DNA of 64,000 nt from Halorussus ruber (lineage in GTDB: Archaea > Halobacteriota > Halobacteria > Halobacteriales > Haladaptataceae). The stretch is from contig NZ_SBIT01000019.1 in assembly GCF_004765785.1 (NCBI RefSeq), positions 1 to 64,000 on the forward strand. Direction: 5' to 3'. A program made the translations under genes and the position numbers. The number at the start of each line of letters is the position of its first letter. Position 1 is the first letter of the stretch. Of the stretch, positions 24,398-33,208 are shown piece after piece. The notes beneath the pieces are model-generated. The model was not told where the DNA came from. It saw only the letters and a list, made by a program, of their open reading frames with translations, and did no database searches.

Positions 24398-25594
24398 TTA
24401 CCACCGTGAAACCTTCTCTTTCGTGTTTCTGAATGCCTGCTTGGATCGCGCCTTCGCCGCCTGCGTCGCGTCTGTTACGTCTGCTTTTGCTTGGTCACGC
24501 ATCCGGCCGGACTCCGACTTCCGGCGGTCGTTGTAGCGGCCTGCGTGTTCCTTCGCGGACTGAGCAGACGACCCCAGTTTGTAAGCGTTCGAGTCGCCGC
24601 TGCCAAGCTGCGTCTGCCCACTCTTCGTGACCGGACCGTGTGCGTTCTGAGCGTACCCGCGATGGACGTTGCGGGCACCACGAACCGATTTCCCAGTTCC
24701 CTTCTTCGCCGCTGAGGCAGCGGTCGCCGGATTCGTCTTGATCGCGCCCTTACGAGCAATTGTTCTGATTGCAGGGGAGGACCAGTAGACAGTCATAATC
24801 GAGGCAAGACAAGCTGCGGGGATGAGAATGAGTCCGAGGAACAGCGAGAAGATACCACTTGCACCTGCTGTGAGATCCATCTGCCAGCCGATCCGGAAGA
24901 GAACTGCAGCAGGAAGTCCCGAAAGAACGAGACCCGGATATATACCCGCTGCACGGCGAGCGATTTCTGAGACTGGACTGAGCGGCCATATATCAAGTGC
25001 CCAGAAGACCCCCAGCAACGGAATTAGTAACGTCAGTACAAGGATTCCAAGCCATCGGAGGCCGTAGACGAGAGCTGCGATAATAAGCAGGGCGTTCGTG
25101 ACGATTGCCATAGTGAGCACGACGAAGAGGCCACCAACTGCTGACTCGACAAGGCTCCCTAATCCAACCGACATGCTGTCGACCGGGGAAAGGGTGAGTC
25201 CTATCGCATTGATAAACTGGAGCGGAAGCGATACAAGGGGGAACCAAACGAACGACCCGAGAAACACGAGACCAATACGTCGGACGAGACGCTTGCGGCG
25301 ATAGTGACTGACTGATCCGGACCGAAGGCCAATGTACGCGAGCCCGATAACGAGCAATATAATCGTTAGCGGCAGGATGTACTGGAGATAGAAATCGGCA
25401 TATAGGCTCTGCCATGGTGCATTATCGGGTGTACCGACGACGATGTACCTGGAGTTAGATTTCGGTGCTGGAACGCCAACGATGGGATTGAGGAGCGCCT
25501 CGAAGATGTCGTTCGCAAACCCAAGAAGCGCATCTTTTACGCCCGCGAGGACGTTCTTAATGGCGTCCTCAACCTGCTCTTCAAACCACCCCAT
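24398..25594 (-). CDS. VirB6/TrbL-like polytopic channel protein
   Basis: From the ATG at 25594 (TGATG overlap with the upstream stop) the product has 398 residues. It shows six to seven hydrophobic segments between residues about 70 and 285 (for example YILPLTIILLVIGLAYIGL, FVVLTMAIVTNALLIIAALV, ILVLTLLIPLLGVFWAL). The basic, polar C-terminal tail of about 110 residues (KGAIKTNPATAASAAKKGTG onward) should lie in the cytoplasm. The topology and the position beside VirB4 fit a VirB6/TrbL inner-membrane channel. Sequence identity to those families cannot be judged by eye. Confidence 0.7.
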   Translation of the reverse strand: MGWFEEQVEDAIKNVLAGVKDALLGFANDIFEALLNPIVGVPAPKSNSRYIVVGTPDNAPWQSLYADFYLQYILPLTIILLVIGLAYIGLRSGSVSHYRRKRLVRRIGLVFLGSFVWFPLVSLPLQFINAIGLTLSPVDSMSVGLGSLVESAVGGLFVVLTMAIVTNALLIIAALVYGLRWLGILVLTLLIPLLGVFWALDIWPLSPVSEIARRAAGIYPGLVLSGLPAAVLFRIGWQMDLTAGASGIFSLFLGLILIPAACLASIMTVYWSSPAIRTIARKGAIKTNPATAASAAKKGTGKSVRGARNVHRGYAQNAHGPVTKSGQTQLGSGDSNAYKLGSSAQSAKEHAGRYNDRRKSESGRMRDQAKADVTDATQAAKARSKQAFRNTKEKVSRW

Positions 25595-26484
25595 CAAGCA
25601 TCACTCCTGTTCGAGGTCGTTTGGGCCGGGTCAGTCGGACCACCGTCGACAATAGACAACTCGCATGAGTTGTTTGTCCCGCCGTATTCGATTATCTGTG
25701 AGTACGACGGGTTCACCCCGGCTTGGACAACTCCGGTGACGGTGAGAGGGGCCGTCCCAAGTTCGTCACAGTTCACGTGCGCTCCCATGCCGAGACGCCC
25801 TTCTGTTTGGTAGATTGGCGCTGACGAGTAGACGACCGTTGCCTCACCAGCGGGAAGAAGAGCACCGTGACCGAACTCCATTGTCTCCTGAGACTTGACT
25901 CGACAGAGCGGGGCGTTCGACCACCGGGTCTTCGTAAGGAATGATGGTGCATTCCCTGTATTCTCGATAGTGAACGCAGCGTGTTGTTCCCATGTCGATC
26001 TATCCCTCTCCCAGGCCATATCCGGGTGATTCCGCGCCCACTTGAGGTCTGTAATCATGAGCTCGGGTTGGAGGGAAATCGTCGTCTCACCAATAGTCTC
26101 ATCACTAGCGACAGCGACCACGCGGTAGTCACCTGGCGTGTACCCATCTTCGGTCTCACCGAGTAGCTGAAACGATACCTGTGTCACTCCTTCCTGAACT
26201 TGCTGGAGCGCGTTCATGTCACCGGCAGGGTTGAGGAGGTTCACCGAATCTACCTCTGTATCGCTGGCGAGTTTGACAACGAGATCCGTCTCGACCATTC
26301 CGACGCGCTCAAAGACGTTGGTGTCACTTCCAGAGGCAGGAGATGTACTAGAACTTGTGCTGTTAGTCTCTGATGGCGATGATGAACAGCCAGCAAGCGT
26401 AATGATTGCTCCGCTAAGTCCAGTAAGAGCTGTTCGACGGTCGATACACCTACCGTGATTGGATGAAGTTGTGTTCTCGCTCAT
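25594..26484 (-). CDS. Tat lipoprotein of the transfer operon
   Basis: From the ATG at 26484 the product has 296 residues and starts with a twin-arginine/lipobox signal (CIDRRTALTGLSGAIITLAGC). A Ser/Thr-rich linker follows (SSSPSETNSTSSSTSPASGS), then a beta-rich domain with paired cysteines. It overlaps the upstream surface-protein gene by 4 bp, so it is part of the transfer operon and may be an outer-face component playing a VirB7-like stabilising role; that role is inferred from position only. An upstream in-frame extension beyond 26484 lies inside the neighbouring gene and is rejected. Confidence 0.75.
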   Translation of the reverse strand: MSENTTSSNHGRCIDRRTALTGLSGAIITLAGCSSSPSETNSTSSSTSPASGSDTNVFERVGMVETDLVVKLASDTEVDSVNLLNPAGDMNALQQVQEGVTQVSFQLLGETEDGYTPGDYRVVAVASDETIGETTISLQPELMITDLKWARNHPDMAWERDRSTWEQHAAFTIENTGNAPSFLTKTRWSNAPLCRVKSQETMEFGHGALLPAGEATVVYSSAPIYQTEGRLGMGAHVNCDELGTAPLTVTGVVQAGVNPSYSQIIEYGGTNNSCELSIVDGGPTDPAQTTSNRSDA

Positions 26485-28238
26485 GTTCTGTTTGAGAGTC
26501 CGAGCAATTCGCCACCAGACATGTAGTTGAAGCCGAAGAGCAGGACTGCTACAGGGAGGAACCAGAGTATCGTCACGACGACGAGTTGGATGATCGACTG
26601 AGCGTCCGGAAAGTCGGCAGGAAGCGTCGTAACGTCCGTCGATACGGCATACGGTTTCTCGGCCTGCCACCACGCTGTTGGAGTGTACTCCCCGCGAACA
26701 ACTGACCCAGAATCCGAGAGCGTCACAATACCTGTCCCACTACTGTTCAGCGCCGTCGTCTGATTCTCGATTGCCACACGGCCGGTTGTGACAGCGTCGC
26801 CGGTCGCGTTCTCCGTTACTTTCGCACGGACGACCGCATGGGTCGCATTGGCGTCGACGACTGTGAGGGTAAGATCCGTCTCGCGAACAGTCTGCTGCTT
26901 GGAGAGCGAGACCGTTCGTGATTGGCCTCGAACGATACCGTGAATCGTGACCTCGCGGAAGTCGCGCTCGTCCAAGGTTGTGGAACTTAGCGCGAGCGAG
27001 TCCGCGTTCACGTACGGATCAGCCGATTCAAGGTCGATGTTCGGCGGGAGCGACGGTCCTGTCTGTTCTGTCCCCCACGATTCCTCAATAGCAAGTGGGT
27101 GCGTGCCGTCGTCGGTTGGTTCAGTCGGAATGTACGGTGTCTGCTGGCTGGGGAACGCGTGAACCTGTACGGGACGTACTGACGATTCAGCACGCGACGT
27201 GTTAGTCGCAGTCCGCGTGACCATCGTCTGCCACCCGTCACTTCCTGCGGTGTAGAACCACCAATTGCTTCGCGCTTGAACCTCCTCGTCGACCGCGATT
27301 GTTGACCATTCCGTGTTCGGATGGACGACTGCGCCGGTTCGGTTCTCGTCGGTTTCAAACTGGACACGGTTCCCAGTGATACCGGAGAGTTGGTTGACAG
27401 AGACGTTCTGAGAGGTCGACACCGTTTTCGACGCTTCGAGGGTCTCAACGTTGCGCGTCCAGTCGACACTACAACCGGAACCCGTATCGTTCCACGTTGG
27501 GCACTCAAGCGTAACGTGACGGAGTTGCACCGTGATGGTAGCCGTGACAGTCAGCTGTGGCGACCCTGAGAGGTCGGTGTACTGGAGTGTCGCTTGATGG
27601 CCGCTCCCAGCATCAAGGGATTGGCCATCTGCGGTAAGCTCAACGGATTCGATTTGAGTCTGGTCGATTGACCAGCGGTCACGCTCCGATCCGTTTTGAT
27701 CACTTTGTGGAGTGGCCACCCGATAATCACTTATTGCGCGGACCTGACCCTCCGGGGAAACGTAGCGTGTCGTCTCGTTCCCCTGATGGAGGACTGTCGA
27801 CGGTTGGACAGCGAAGATACTGACGTATGCATCTTTGATGTACACACCATCCTCAAGCGATGCTCCCGCTGGGTGGACCGACGACCGCTCGCTTCCTGGA
27901 GTGTAGTCCCCGAAATCGCCGCGGTTCCAGTCATCGGCGGCCTGTGGTGGCTGGGCAAACGGAATGTCCGTCGACTGGGCAAGCCGCCGAGTGAACTCGC
28001 TGCGAGAAGCGACGTTCGAATCACCGAAATCGTCCGCGGACAGGTTACCTTTGTCTGTGTCTTCCGACCAGAGACGCTGGAACGTACTGTTGTTCACGCC
28101 GTAGTCGGGCCCATCGTCAGGGACTGGAGAGTCGCCATTAGATGGTGTCGCGGTATGTACGCTTCCTGCAATAACGATGGTGCTACTGCTCACGAGGAAC
28201 AGGGCAAGCACAGCGGTTATTGAGCGGCGGGCAGACAT
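26481..28238 (-). CDS. Secreted, C-terminally anchored surface protein of the transfer operon
   Basis: The protein has 585 residues. A Sec signal peptide occupies residues about 1-27 (MSARRSITAVLALFLVSSST then IVIAGSV). The long Asn/Thr-rich, beta-strand-rich extracellular part contains many NxT/S sites, and a single membrane segment lies at residues about 555-578 (IIQLVVVTILWFLPVAVLLF). The organisation is that of a surface adhesin or mating-pair factor held in the membrane. No catalytic motif is seen. It sits between the pilin-like gene and the lipoprotein gene. Confidence 0.72.
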   Translation of the reverse strand: MSARRSITAVLALFLVSSSTIVIAGSVHTATPSNGDSPVPDDGPDYGVNNSTFQRLWSEDTDKGNLSADDFGDSNVASRSEFTRRLAQSTDIPFAQPPQAADDWNRGDFGDYTPGSERSSVHPAGASLEDGVYIKDAYVSIFAVQPSTVLHQGNETTRYVSPEGQVRAISDYRVATPQSDQNGSERDRWSIDQTQIESVELTADGQSLDAGSGHQATLQYTDLSGSPQLTVTATITVQLRHVTLECPTWNDTGSGCSVDWTRNVETLEASKTVSTSQNVSVNQLSGITGNRVQFETDENRTGAVVHPNTEWSTIAVDEEVQARSNWWFYTAGSDGWQTMVTRTATNTSRAESSVRPVQVHAFPSQQTPYIPTEPTDDGTHPLAIEESWGTEQTGPSLPPNIDLESADPYVNADSLALSSTTLDERDFREVTIHGIVRGQSRTVSLSKQQTVRETDLTLTVVDANATHAVVRAKVTENATGDAVTTGRVAIENQTTALNSSGTGIVTLSDSGSVVRGEYTPTAWWQAEKPYAVSTDVTTLPADFPDAQSIIQLVVVTILWFLPVAVLLFGFNYMSGGELLGLSNRT

Positions 28239-28287
28239 TCGTTCGTTGGAGGACTGCGGAGGATGTTCGATATCGGTTCAGGGCGGG

Positions 28288-28767
28288 TTAGAATGGCTTC
28301 ACGCAGTCCGAGAAGCCAAAGCCCATCTGACTGCCGACTTTGTCGATGAGTTCGGGTGAGACGAGAGCGAGCGCGACGATGCCGAAGCCGATGCCAGACA
28401 TGACAAGTTTCTCCTTGGCCTCGTTCTTTTTCTCAGGATTGCCGCCCGCACGCATGTACGAGAGTCCGGCCTTGCCGGTGTAGTAGCCGGTTGCGGGCAG
28501 GCCGAGTCCGGCGACTGCGCTAAACACTAGTTCGATGCCAGTCGCGACGCCAGTATCGCAGTAGACATCGCCGACTTGGCTTTGTGCAGCAGCGGGACCG
28601 ATTGCGGCGATAAAGAACGTAAGTCCCATTGCAAGGGTCGTCACTCGCGGAGAGGTGCGGGTGATGATTGCTCTGAAACGGTGTCTGAGTTGGTACATAG
28701 GGTGTGACTCGTTACTCGAACACTCAGTTGATACCTCGCTCGTGAGGTCTGTTGTTTGTTCGTTCAT
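28288..28767 (-). CDS. VirB2/TraA-like pilin candidate
   Basis: I start at the ATG at 28767 (159 residues). After a polar leader come two hydrophobic segments, TTLAMGLTFFIAAIGPAAAQ (with an AQ/S cleavage-like end) and FSAVAGLGLPATGYYTGKAG, then a third, MSGIGFGIVALALVSPELI. A small, hydrophobic-hairpin protein with a signal-like N-terminus as first gene of a VirB4/VirB6 operon fits VirB2-type pilins. Two cysteines (CDTG and the CVKPF end) could form a disulphide. An in-frame internal ATG (MYQLRHRFRAI) could be the true start. Confidence 0.62.
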   Translation of the reverse strand: MNEQTTDLTSEVSTECSSNESHPMYQLRHRFRAIITRTSPRVTTLAMGLTFFIAAIGPAAAQSQVGDVYCDTGVATGIELVFSAVAGLGLPATGYYTGKAGLSYMRAGGNPEKKNEAKEKLVMSGIGFGIVALALVSPELIDKVGSQMGFGFSDCVKPF

Positions 28768-28781
28768 GAGGTGGGGTTGCT

Positions 28782-28860
28782 CTTGCACCTGAACACGGTC
28801 ATGTCGGTTGTCCGACCGCGGACCAATACCAAGGCGGCAGAGTTGTCACTACTATATCCG
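28782..28860 (-). promoter_or_regulatory. Promoter and SD-type leader of the transfer operon
   Basis: A minus-strand TATA-like GATATAGTAG lies near 28848-28857. The predicted leader of about 60 nt contains TTCAGGTGCAAG (28782-28793), whose AGGTG resembles a Shine-Dalgarno site. The same 12-mer precedes the OB-fold gene (9018-9029). The 28861-29165 remainder of the gap has no gene that I can support. Confidence 0.45.
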
Positions 28861-29165
28861 CGATATGGCGTATTGTTCCGCAGTCAAGCGACCGCGATTC
28901 GGCGGTAACTCGTGGTGCTGGTCACGGTCGTATATACCTTCTGTTCGTCTAAGAATAGTCAGTATATTTCTAGAAGTGCCACAGATAATGCTGTAGAGAA
29001 ACGCATCTGACCATAGATGATACGTCGCCAATGACAAGAAATCTGGTTAATGGTTTTCGACAATACACTAGTACTGGCCGACATACTCGGACTTTTTTGT
29101 CGGGAGCGTGACCACTACGTTCCACACCAATCTCACGGATGGTGCGGCCACATCACTTCGGGGGT

Positions 29166-29756
29166 CTACTTGTCGGCGTCCGACTTCGTGTTATACTGGT
29201 TGTCGAGCCATTTTTTGATAGCGGTCGCTTCGTTCTCGACACCGTCTTCAGCAATCCAGAGTACCTGCCATCCATTGTCGGTGAGTGTCTGATGTTTCGT
29301 GCAGTCTTTCGTGGTCGGCGGTGAGTAGACCTCTTCGGGGTGGTCGCCAAGATCAGAGTTCGTCTCGCCAGCACATCCATCTGGGGTGTGCCAGTACGCA
29401 GCACCAGGTTCAAGTGCGATTTTCGCGTCCGTATCGGCGAAGTCAAGTTGGTATCCCAAGTGGCGGTAGTCGTGCTGGAACCGATTTCGGTAGTCCCACT
29501 CCGTGAGATAGCTCTCTACTTGTTGTTCAAGGTCCGTTCCTGTGCCACGTATCTCAGGTTCTTCTTTGACGTGTACCTGCCAATTTCCAGGAGATGCTCC
29601 GAACGGTGTGCGACCCCAGACGTAGCCGTCAGGCGGTGAATTGTTTTTAATAAATTCTCGATATTCTTCGTCGCTTCCTACCTCCTTCGCCCCTGCAACG
29701 GCTTCGAGAACCTCTTGGTCGGCTCCCATCAAATCCCGCGCATTAAATGTTACCAT
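29166..29756 (-). CDS. Vsr/DUF559-like endonuclease-fold protein
   Basis: The protein has 196 residues. The C-terminal half reads LGYQLDFADTDAKIALEPGAAYWH ... KDCTKHQTLTDNGWQVLWI (cited in parts), matching the Vsr/DUF559 layout of the restriction-endonuclease fold: an acidic strand (DFAD), a KIALEP strand carrying the E, a following H, and the closing K-Q-L-GW-VL motif. Such proteins nick or cleave DNA. The N-terminal 80 residues are unknown. A strong TATA box ends 21 nt before the ATG (leaderless). It is monocistronic and could serve a small mobile defence or repair role. Confidence 0.65.
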   Translation of the reverse strand: MVTFNARDLMGADQEVLEAVAGAKEVGSDEEYREFIKNNSPPDGYVWGRTPFGASPGNWQVHVKEEPEIRGTGTDLEQQVESYLTEWDYRNRFQHDYRHLGYQLDFADTDAKIALEPGAAYWHTPDGCAGETNSDLGDHPEEVYSPPTTKDCTKHQTLTDNGWQVLWIAEDGVENEATAIKKWLDNQYNTKSDADK

Positions 29757-29776
29757 AGAAGTGGTGATGTGGAAGA

Positions 29777-29788
29777 ATATATAAATTT
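29777..29788 (-). promoter_or_regulatory. TATA box of the endonuclease-like gene
   Basis: Minus-strand AATTTATATATT is one of the strongest TATA boxes in the window and sits 21-32 nt before the ATG at 29756. Confidence 0.65.
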
Positions 29789-29877
29789 CTGGCGTTACCG
29801 CGGATCATCTATAAATAAGCAAGGCGAGCACATCCGGTTTTGACGATGAAGCAGTATACTACTAGCTCTATTGCTGT

Positions 29878-30030
29878 CTACGCAGCTTCCGGGTGAACGC
29901 CCGTCGGTGGAGATTCAAATTTAAGATTCTCAACCGAAAACAGATACCTCGTTGCTGTCTCACGGGGACCGTTCAATTCTGAATCAACCCAGTTGCAATA
30001 GAGGGACTTGCCACATGAGGCAGACTCCTA
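29878..30030 (-). pseudogene. C-terminal remnant of a gene, probably a transposase
   Basis: In the 29757-30073 gap one minus-strand frame, ending in TAG at 29878-29880, reads GKSLYCNWVDSELNGPRE, then TATRYLFSVENLKFESPPTG and VHPEAA. This reads as a real protein end and resembles the C-termini of haloarchaeal transposases as I remember them. Upstream the frame is closed by stops and nothing else of the gene is left. No terminal repeats are visible. Confidence 0.4.
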
Positions 30031-30073
30031 GAGCTACCGAACTCTTAATTCATCACCTTCAGGAACATCTTGT

Positions 30074-31297
30074 ATGACTGATGGCTGGTCTTTCGTGAGA
30101 CGGAATCTCCGGAATACAGGGACAACCTCCAGTACAGTCCCATCACATGACCCCGAACTGCTGTGGCAACACGATACCGAGGCGCGAATATTCGGCACCC
30201 CACTCGTTGTCGGAGACCGCGTGTACGTGACGACGAGCGCACAAGCACACCACTCGATCGACTGTGCTGTTGCAATTAACCAAGAGAGCGGCGACAGGGT
30301 GTGGATGACTGCTTCCGAGGCAACTGAGGCACGGGGAACGCCCGCAGTAGCAAATGGAACACTCTACTTCGGTGACCTCGACGCTCGAATCTTCGCAGTT
30401 GGCGTTGACGATGGAACCGTCAGCCAGACAACCGACTATCTCGGCGGATCTCCGACCGACGGTATCTACCCACTCGTCTACGACGACACCATATTCCTCA
30501 GTCGGTACCGTCTAGAAGCACGGGACCCCGAAAGCTTCGAGCTACGCTGGCATTCAGACGACAATTGTTGCTTCGAGGAACCGTTTGCTATTGCGGACGG
30601 ACAGATCTTCGCTGGCGGATTCCGGATGACTGGCGACCGAATCTACGTTGGACAGGACGATAGTGACCTCCCAAGCTTCGTCAACGAGTCTGAACCCGTC
30701 CTCAAGGCGCTCGATACGGAGACGGGAGCATCGAATTGGGAAATGTCTCTCGACGGACTGCCACGCGCTCCTGCCGTCGTCGGTGAAACCATCTATGTCC
30801 CGACGGCTGGCAGTACTCCCCAGGGTACTCGCGTTAGTGTGATACAATCTAATACTGACGAACAGCCGATACCAGACGAAGAACCTGCTGAGTATCGAAC
30901 GTATGGATCTGTACATGCAGTTGACGCCCAGACCGGAACTGAACGCTGGACAACCCGACTCTCGGAACCAGCACGAACGATGCCAGCCGTCGATAGAGAC
31001 TACGTCTGTTTTGGAACGGCGGACGGCACGCTCGTCACCCTCAACGCAGAAACCGGAGAACAAGAATGGCAGCAACAGATCAACGACGACAAGAGCGTTC
31101 TCTCCTCACCCACAATCGCCAATGATATCGTCCTCGTCGGAAGTGATGATTCATATCTTGTAGCATTCGACGTAGAAACTGGTGCGGAGCTATGGCGCTT
31201 CAAGACAGAGGCTGCTGTTGATGCGAATCCGTCCGTCGTTGACGGAGTTGTGTACGTTGCAGACAACGTGGGGAATGTCTATGCGCTAGGGTCGTAG
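30074..31297 (+). CDS. Cytosolic PQQ-like beta-propeller protein
   Basis: The protein has 407 residues without signal peptide. Propeller blades recur throughout: AINQESGDRVWMTAS, ALDTETGASNWEMS, AVDAQTGTERWTTR, TLNAETGEQEWQQQ, AFDVETGAELWRFK and a final VDGVVYVADNVGNVYALGS. It resembles the lipoprotein at 9557-10885 in blade pattern but lacks its export signal. Cysteines near residue 155 (DDNCCFEE) are unusual. A TATA-like CTTAAT lies about 27 nt before the ATG. A scaffold role is likely; the ligand is unknown. Confidence 0.85.
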   Translation: MTDGWSFVRRNLRNTGTTSSTVPSHDPELLWQHDTEARIFGTPLVVGDRVYVTTSAQAHHSIDCAVAINQESGDRVWMTASEATEARGTPAVANGTLYFGDLDARIFAVGVDDGTVSQTTDYLGGSPTDGIYPLVYDDTIFLSRYRLEARDPESFELRWHSDDNCCFEEPFAIADGQIFAGGFRMTGDRIYVGQDDSDLPSFVNESEPVLKALDTETGASNWEMSLDGLPRAPAVVGETIYVPTAGSTPQGTRVSVIQSNTDEQPIPDEEPAEYRTYGSVHAVDAQTGTERWTTRLSEPARTMPAVDRDYVCFGTADGTLVTLNAETGEQEWQQQINDDKSVLSSPTIANDIVLVGSDDSYLVAFDVETGAELWRFKTEAAVDANPSVVDGVVYVADNVGNVYALGS

Positions 31298-31444
31298 AAC
31301 TCCCGATACCCGGCCGGCGTGCTGTTCCCTATCTAAACTGCGACCACGTCGTCGCGGGTCACCTCAAGAATCTCGAAAATGGCAAGTCGTTTACCCAGTA
31401 GCCATGAACTCGGTGGCAGCGTTGTCGGCCATTATTGTTGTAAG

Positions 31445-31819
31445 CTACTCGCCGGACTTGATCCACGCCTCTGCCTCTTCTGCCCGCTCTGGAGGGAGGT
31501 GCCGTATCTTGTCGGGGGACAGCGGCCATACTGGAATCTTCCAGAGCGCCATGAAGAGTTTCATCCACATCCCTCCACCGACGGCGACGACCCTCCCGAT
31601 ATCGCCGCGATTACCGTGCTTGAGGTCGCCCGAGGCCTTCGTGTGCATTGAGAGGTAGTCCGTACCGGAGAGTCGGACGCGTTCGTAGACGTGAACCTTG
31701 TCGTGTTTCTCGGCGATGTCCATCAACCGCTCGTAGGACTGTTCCAAGTCCGTGGCACTCGCGTCCGTAGTGAGTTCCGTGTAGACGATGTTCCCGTCTA
31801 TTTTCGTGATTCGCATCAT
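31445..31819 (-). CDS. SpoIIAA/STAS-like protein
   Basis: The protein has 124 residues and opens MMRITKIDGNIVYTELTTDA (the second Met, at 31816, is equally possible). The pattern of an N-terminal beta hairpin, a helix (LEQSYERLMDIAEKHDKVHV), a strand and amphipathic helices ending with ...KIRHLPPERAEEAEAWI is that of the SpoIIAA-like/DUF3478 family, a STAS-type fold thought to associate with membranes or bind lipids. It starts two bases after the stop of the metal exporter and is probably co-transcribed with it. Confidence 0.75.
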   Translation of the reverse strand: MMRITKIDGNIVYTELTTDASATDLEQSYERLMDIAEKHDKVHVYERVRLSGTDYLSMHTKASGDLKHGNRGDIGRVVAVGGGMWMKLFMALWKIPVWPLSPDKIRHLPPERAEEAEAWIKSGE

Positions 31820-31821
31820 CG

Positions 31822-32763
31822 TTAGTGGGCGTGATTGTTCAGATGCGTGTCGCGGTCGCTGTAGCTGGGACAGAGTTCGACGGTGGCGTGGTCGACGCCG
31901 TTGTGGGCGAGTTCCTCGTGGACGCGCCGAGACACGTCTTCGGCCTCTGCCATCGTCTCCACATCGGTCTCGATGTGCGTGGTAGCCACGGTGATCTGGC
32001 TACAGATCTGCCACGCGTGGAGGTCGTCCACAGCGGTCACGCCATCGATCTCGCGGAGGACGGCCTGCACTTTGTCCGAGTCGAACGGCGTCCGGTGCAG
32101 GAAGATCACACTACTCCCGCGCAACACCTTCCCCGCCGACCACGTGATGACGACGGCAATCAACCCCGCGACGATCGGGTCAATGATCTGGAAGCCGGTC
32201 ATTTCGATGACGATAGTGGAAACGATGACGGCGACCGACCCCCCGGCGTCGCCGAGCAGGTGGTAGAACGCACCTCGCTCGTTGAGGCTCATCTCGCCGC
32301 CCTGCAGGACGTAGACCGACCCGACGTTGACCAGCAGGCCACCCGTGGCGATGACGAGCGTGGGGCCCGTACCGATAGCCACCGGGTCAAGGAACCGCTG
32401 GTAGGACTCCCAGAGGATGAACCCGACCATCGGCAACAATAAGAGGCCGTTGAGGAAGGCCGCGAGCGGTTCAAGCCGGTGGAGGCCGTACGACCAGCGG
32501 TCGCCCTCGCCGTAGTGGTCGGCGACGTGGGCGGCGGCGAACGCCATCACGTAGGCGAGGGCGTCGAACAGCATATGGAAGGCGTCGCTCAGCAGCGCGA
32601 CCGAACCGAAGAGCAGACCGCCGACGAGTTCGGCGAGGAACCCGAGGAGGTTGATGACGGAGACGGCAGCCAGCTTCCGACTGCTCGTGGATGACGTGCC
32701 GTGCCCGTGGCTGTGGTCGTCGTGCGAGCCATCGTGGGCGTGGCCTGACTCATGTTCGTTCAT
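31822..32763 (-). CDS. CDF-family divalent metal cation exporter
   Basis: The protein has 313 residues. A His/Asp-rich N-terminus (HAHDGSHDDHSHGHG) is followed by six membrane helices. The metal-site signature is in helix 2 (SDAFHMLFDALAYVMA, with the HxxxD pair) and helix 5. A C-terminal cytoplasmic ferredoxin-like domain of about 90 residues follows. These are the features of CzcD/ZitB-type zinc (or cobalt/cadmium) proton antiporters, which lower cytosolic metal. The His-rich loop points to zinc. It forms an operon with the SpoIIAA-like gene. Confidence 0.92.
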   Translation of the reverse strand: MNEHESGHAHDGSHDDHSHGHGTSSTSSRKLAAVSVINLLGFLAELVGGLLFGSVALLSDAFHMLFDALAYVMAFAAAHVADHYGEGDRWSYGLHRLEPLAAFLNGLLLLPMVGFILWESYQRFLDPVAIGTGPTLVIATGGLLVNVGSVYVLQGGEMSLNERGAFYHLLGDAGGSVAVIVSTIVIEMTGFQIIDPIVAGLIAVVITWSAGKVLRGSSVIFLHRTPFDSDKVQAVLREIDGVTAVDDLHAWQICSQITVATTHIETDVETMAEAEDVSRRVHEELAHNGVDHATVELCPSYSDRDTHLNNHAH

Positions 32764-33208
32764 CTTACCTCAGCTTTGACACTCCTTTTTTATTAAAATA
32801 GCTGCTACAAATGCGGCTTCTATAGATAGAGATTAACAATAGATACGAGATATATTATTAATATGGTGGACGGGTTGATGGTCGAGATGTACAGCCTTGA
32901 CGATGACGAACTGACCTATGTACAGGATAGCTGACCAGTCTCGACGAGAACAGTTGCAGGGCGGATACGGCGGATTCTGACCTCTCGCAGTACGTGCCCG
33001 AGGTCGTCTCAACAGAAGGCAGATTACGTATACCGTTTTTTGGTTTACGATGTTTTGTCATGGTTTCGCTCGTTATAGTGCTTAGTTCGGTTGTGTAGGA
33101 CTGTACAACCGACTAAGCAAAAACATAAAGTAGATAGAATGAGGACCAAGAAACCAGAATGACCCGCCTTAGAATCACGCACCCCCGCAGAAATCTGGCT
33201 AGACCTCC
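32764..33208. other. Intergenic stretch with a strong hairpin before the integrase
   Basis: No gene is supported here; a 23-codon + strand ORF at 32862 (MVDGLMVEMYSLDDDEL) is too short to judge. The notable feature is a long stem at 33080-33118: a 15-nt arm pairing with a 14-nt arm with one bulged T and a 10-nt loop, followed by A5 (33119-33123). Seen from the minus strand it has the T-tract plus hairpin shape of the leader family but lacks the purine loop. It may be an integrase site, a terminator or a divergent copy. Confidence 0.5.

Noticed and set aside
31825-32442. 205-codon + strand frame opposite the CDF exporter
   Set aside because: The exporter on the minus strand has a complete family signature; the opposite frame has no recognisable domain.
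32858-33061. 67-codon minus-strand frame with a start 19 nt after the 33080-33118 hairpin
   Set aside because: The position is tempting because of the leader family, but the protein is Ser/Arg-rich with no acidic character and the hairpin lacks the purine loop.
33080-33118. tRNA fragment or tRNA attachment site next to the integrase
   Set aside because: The stem-loop has no T-loop (GTTCGA) or acceptor sequence; no tRNA could be folded.
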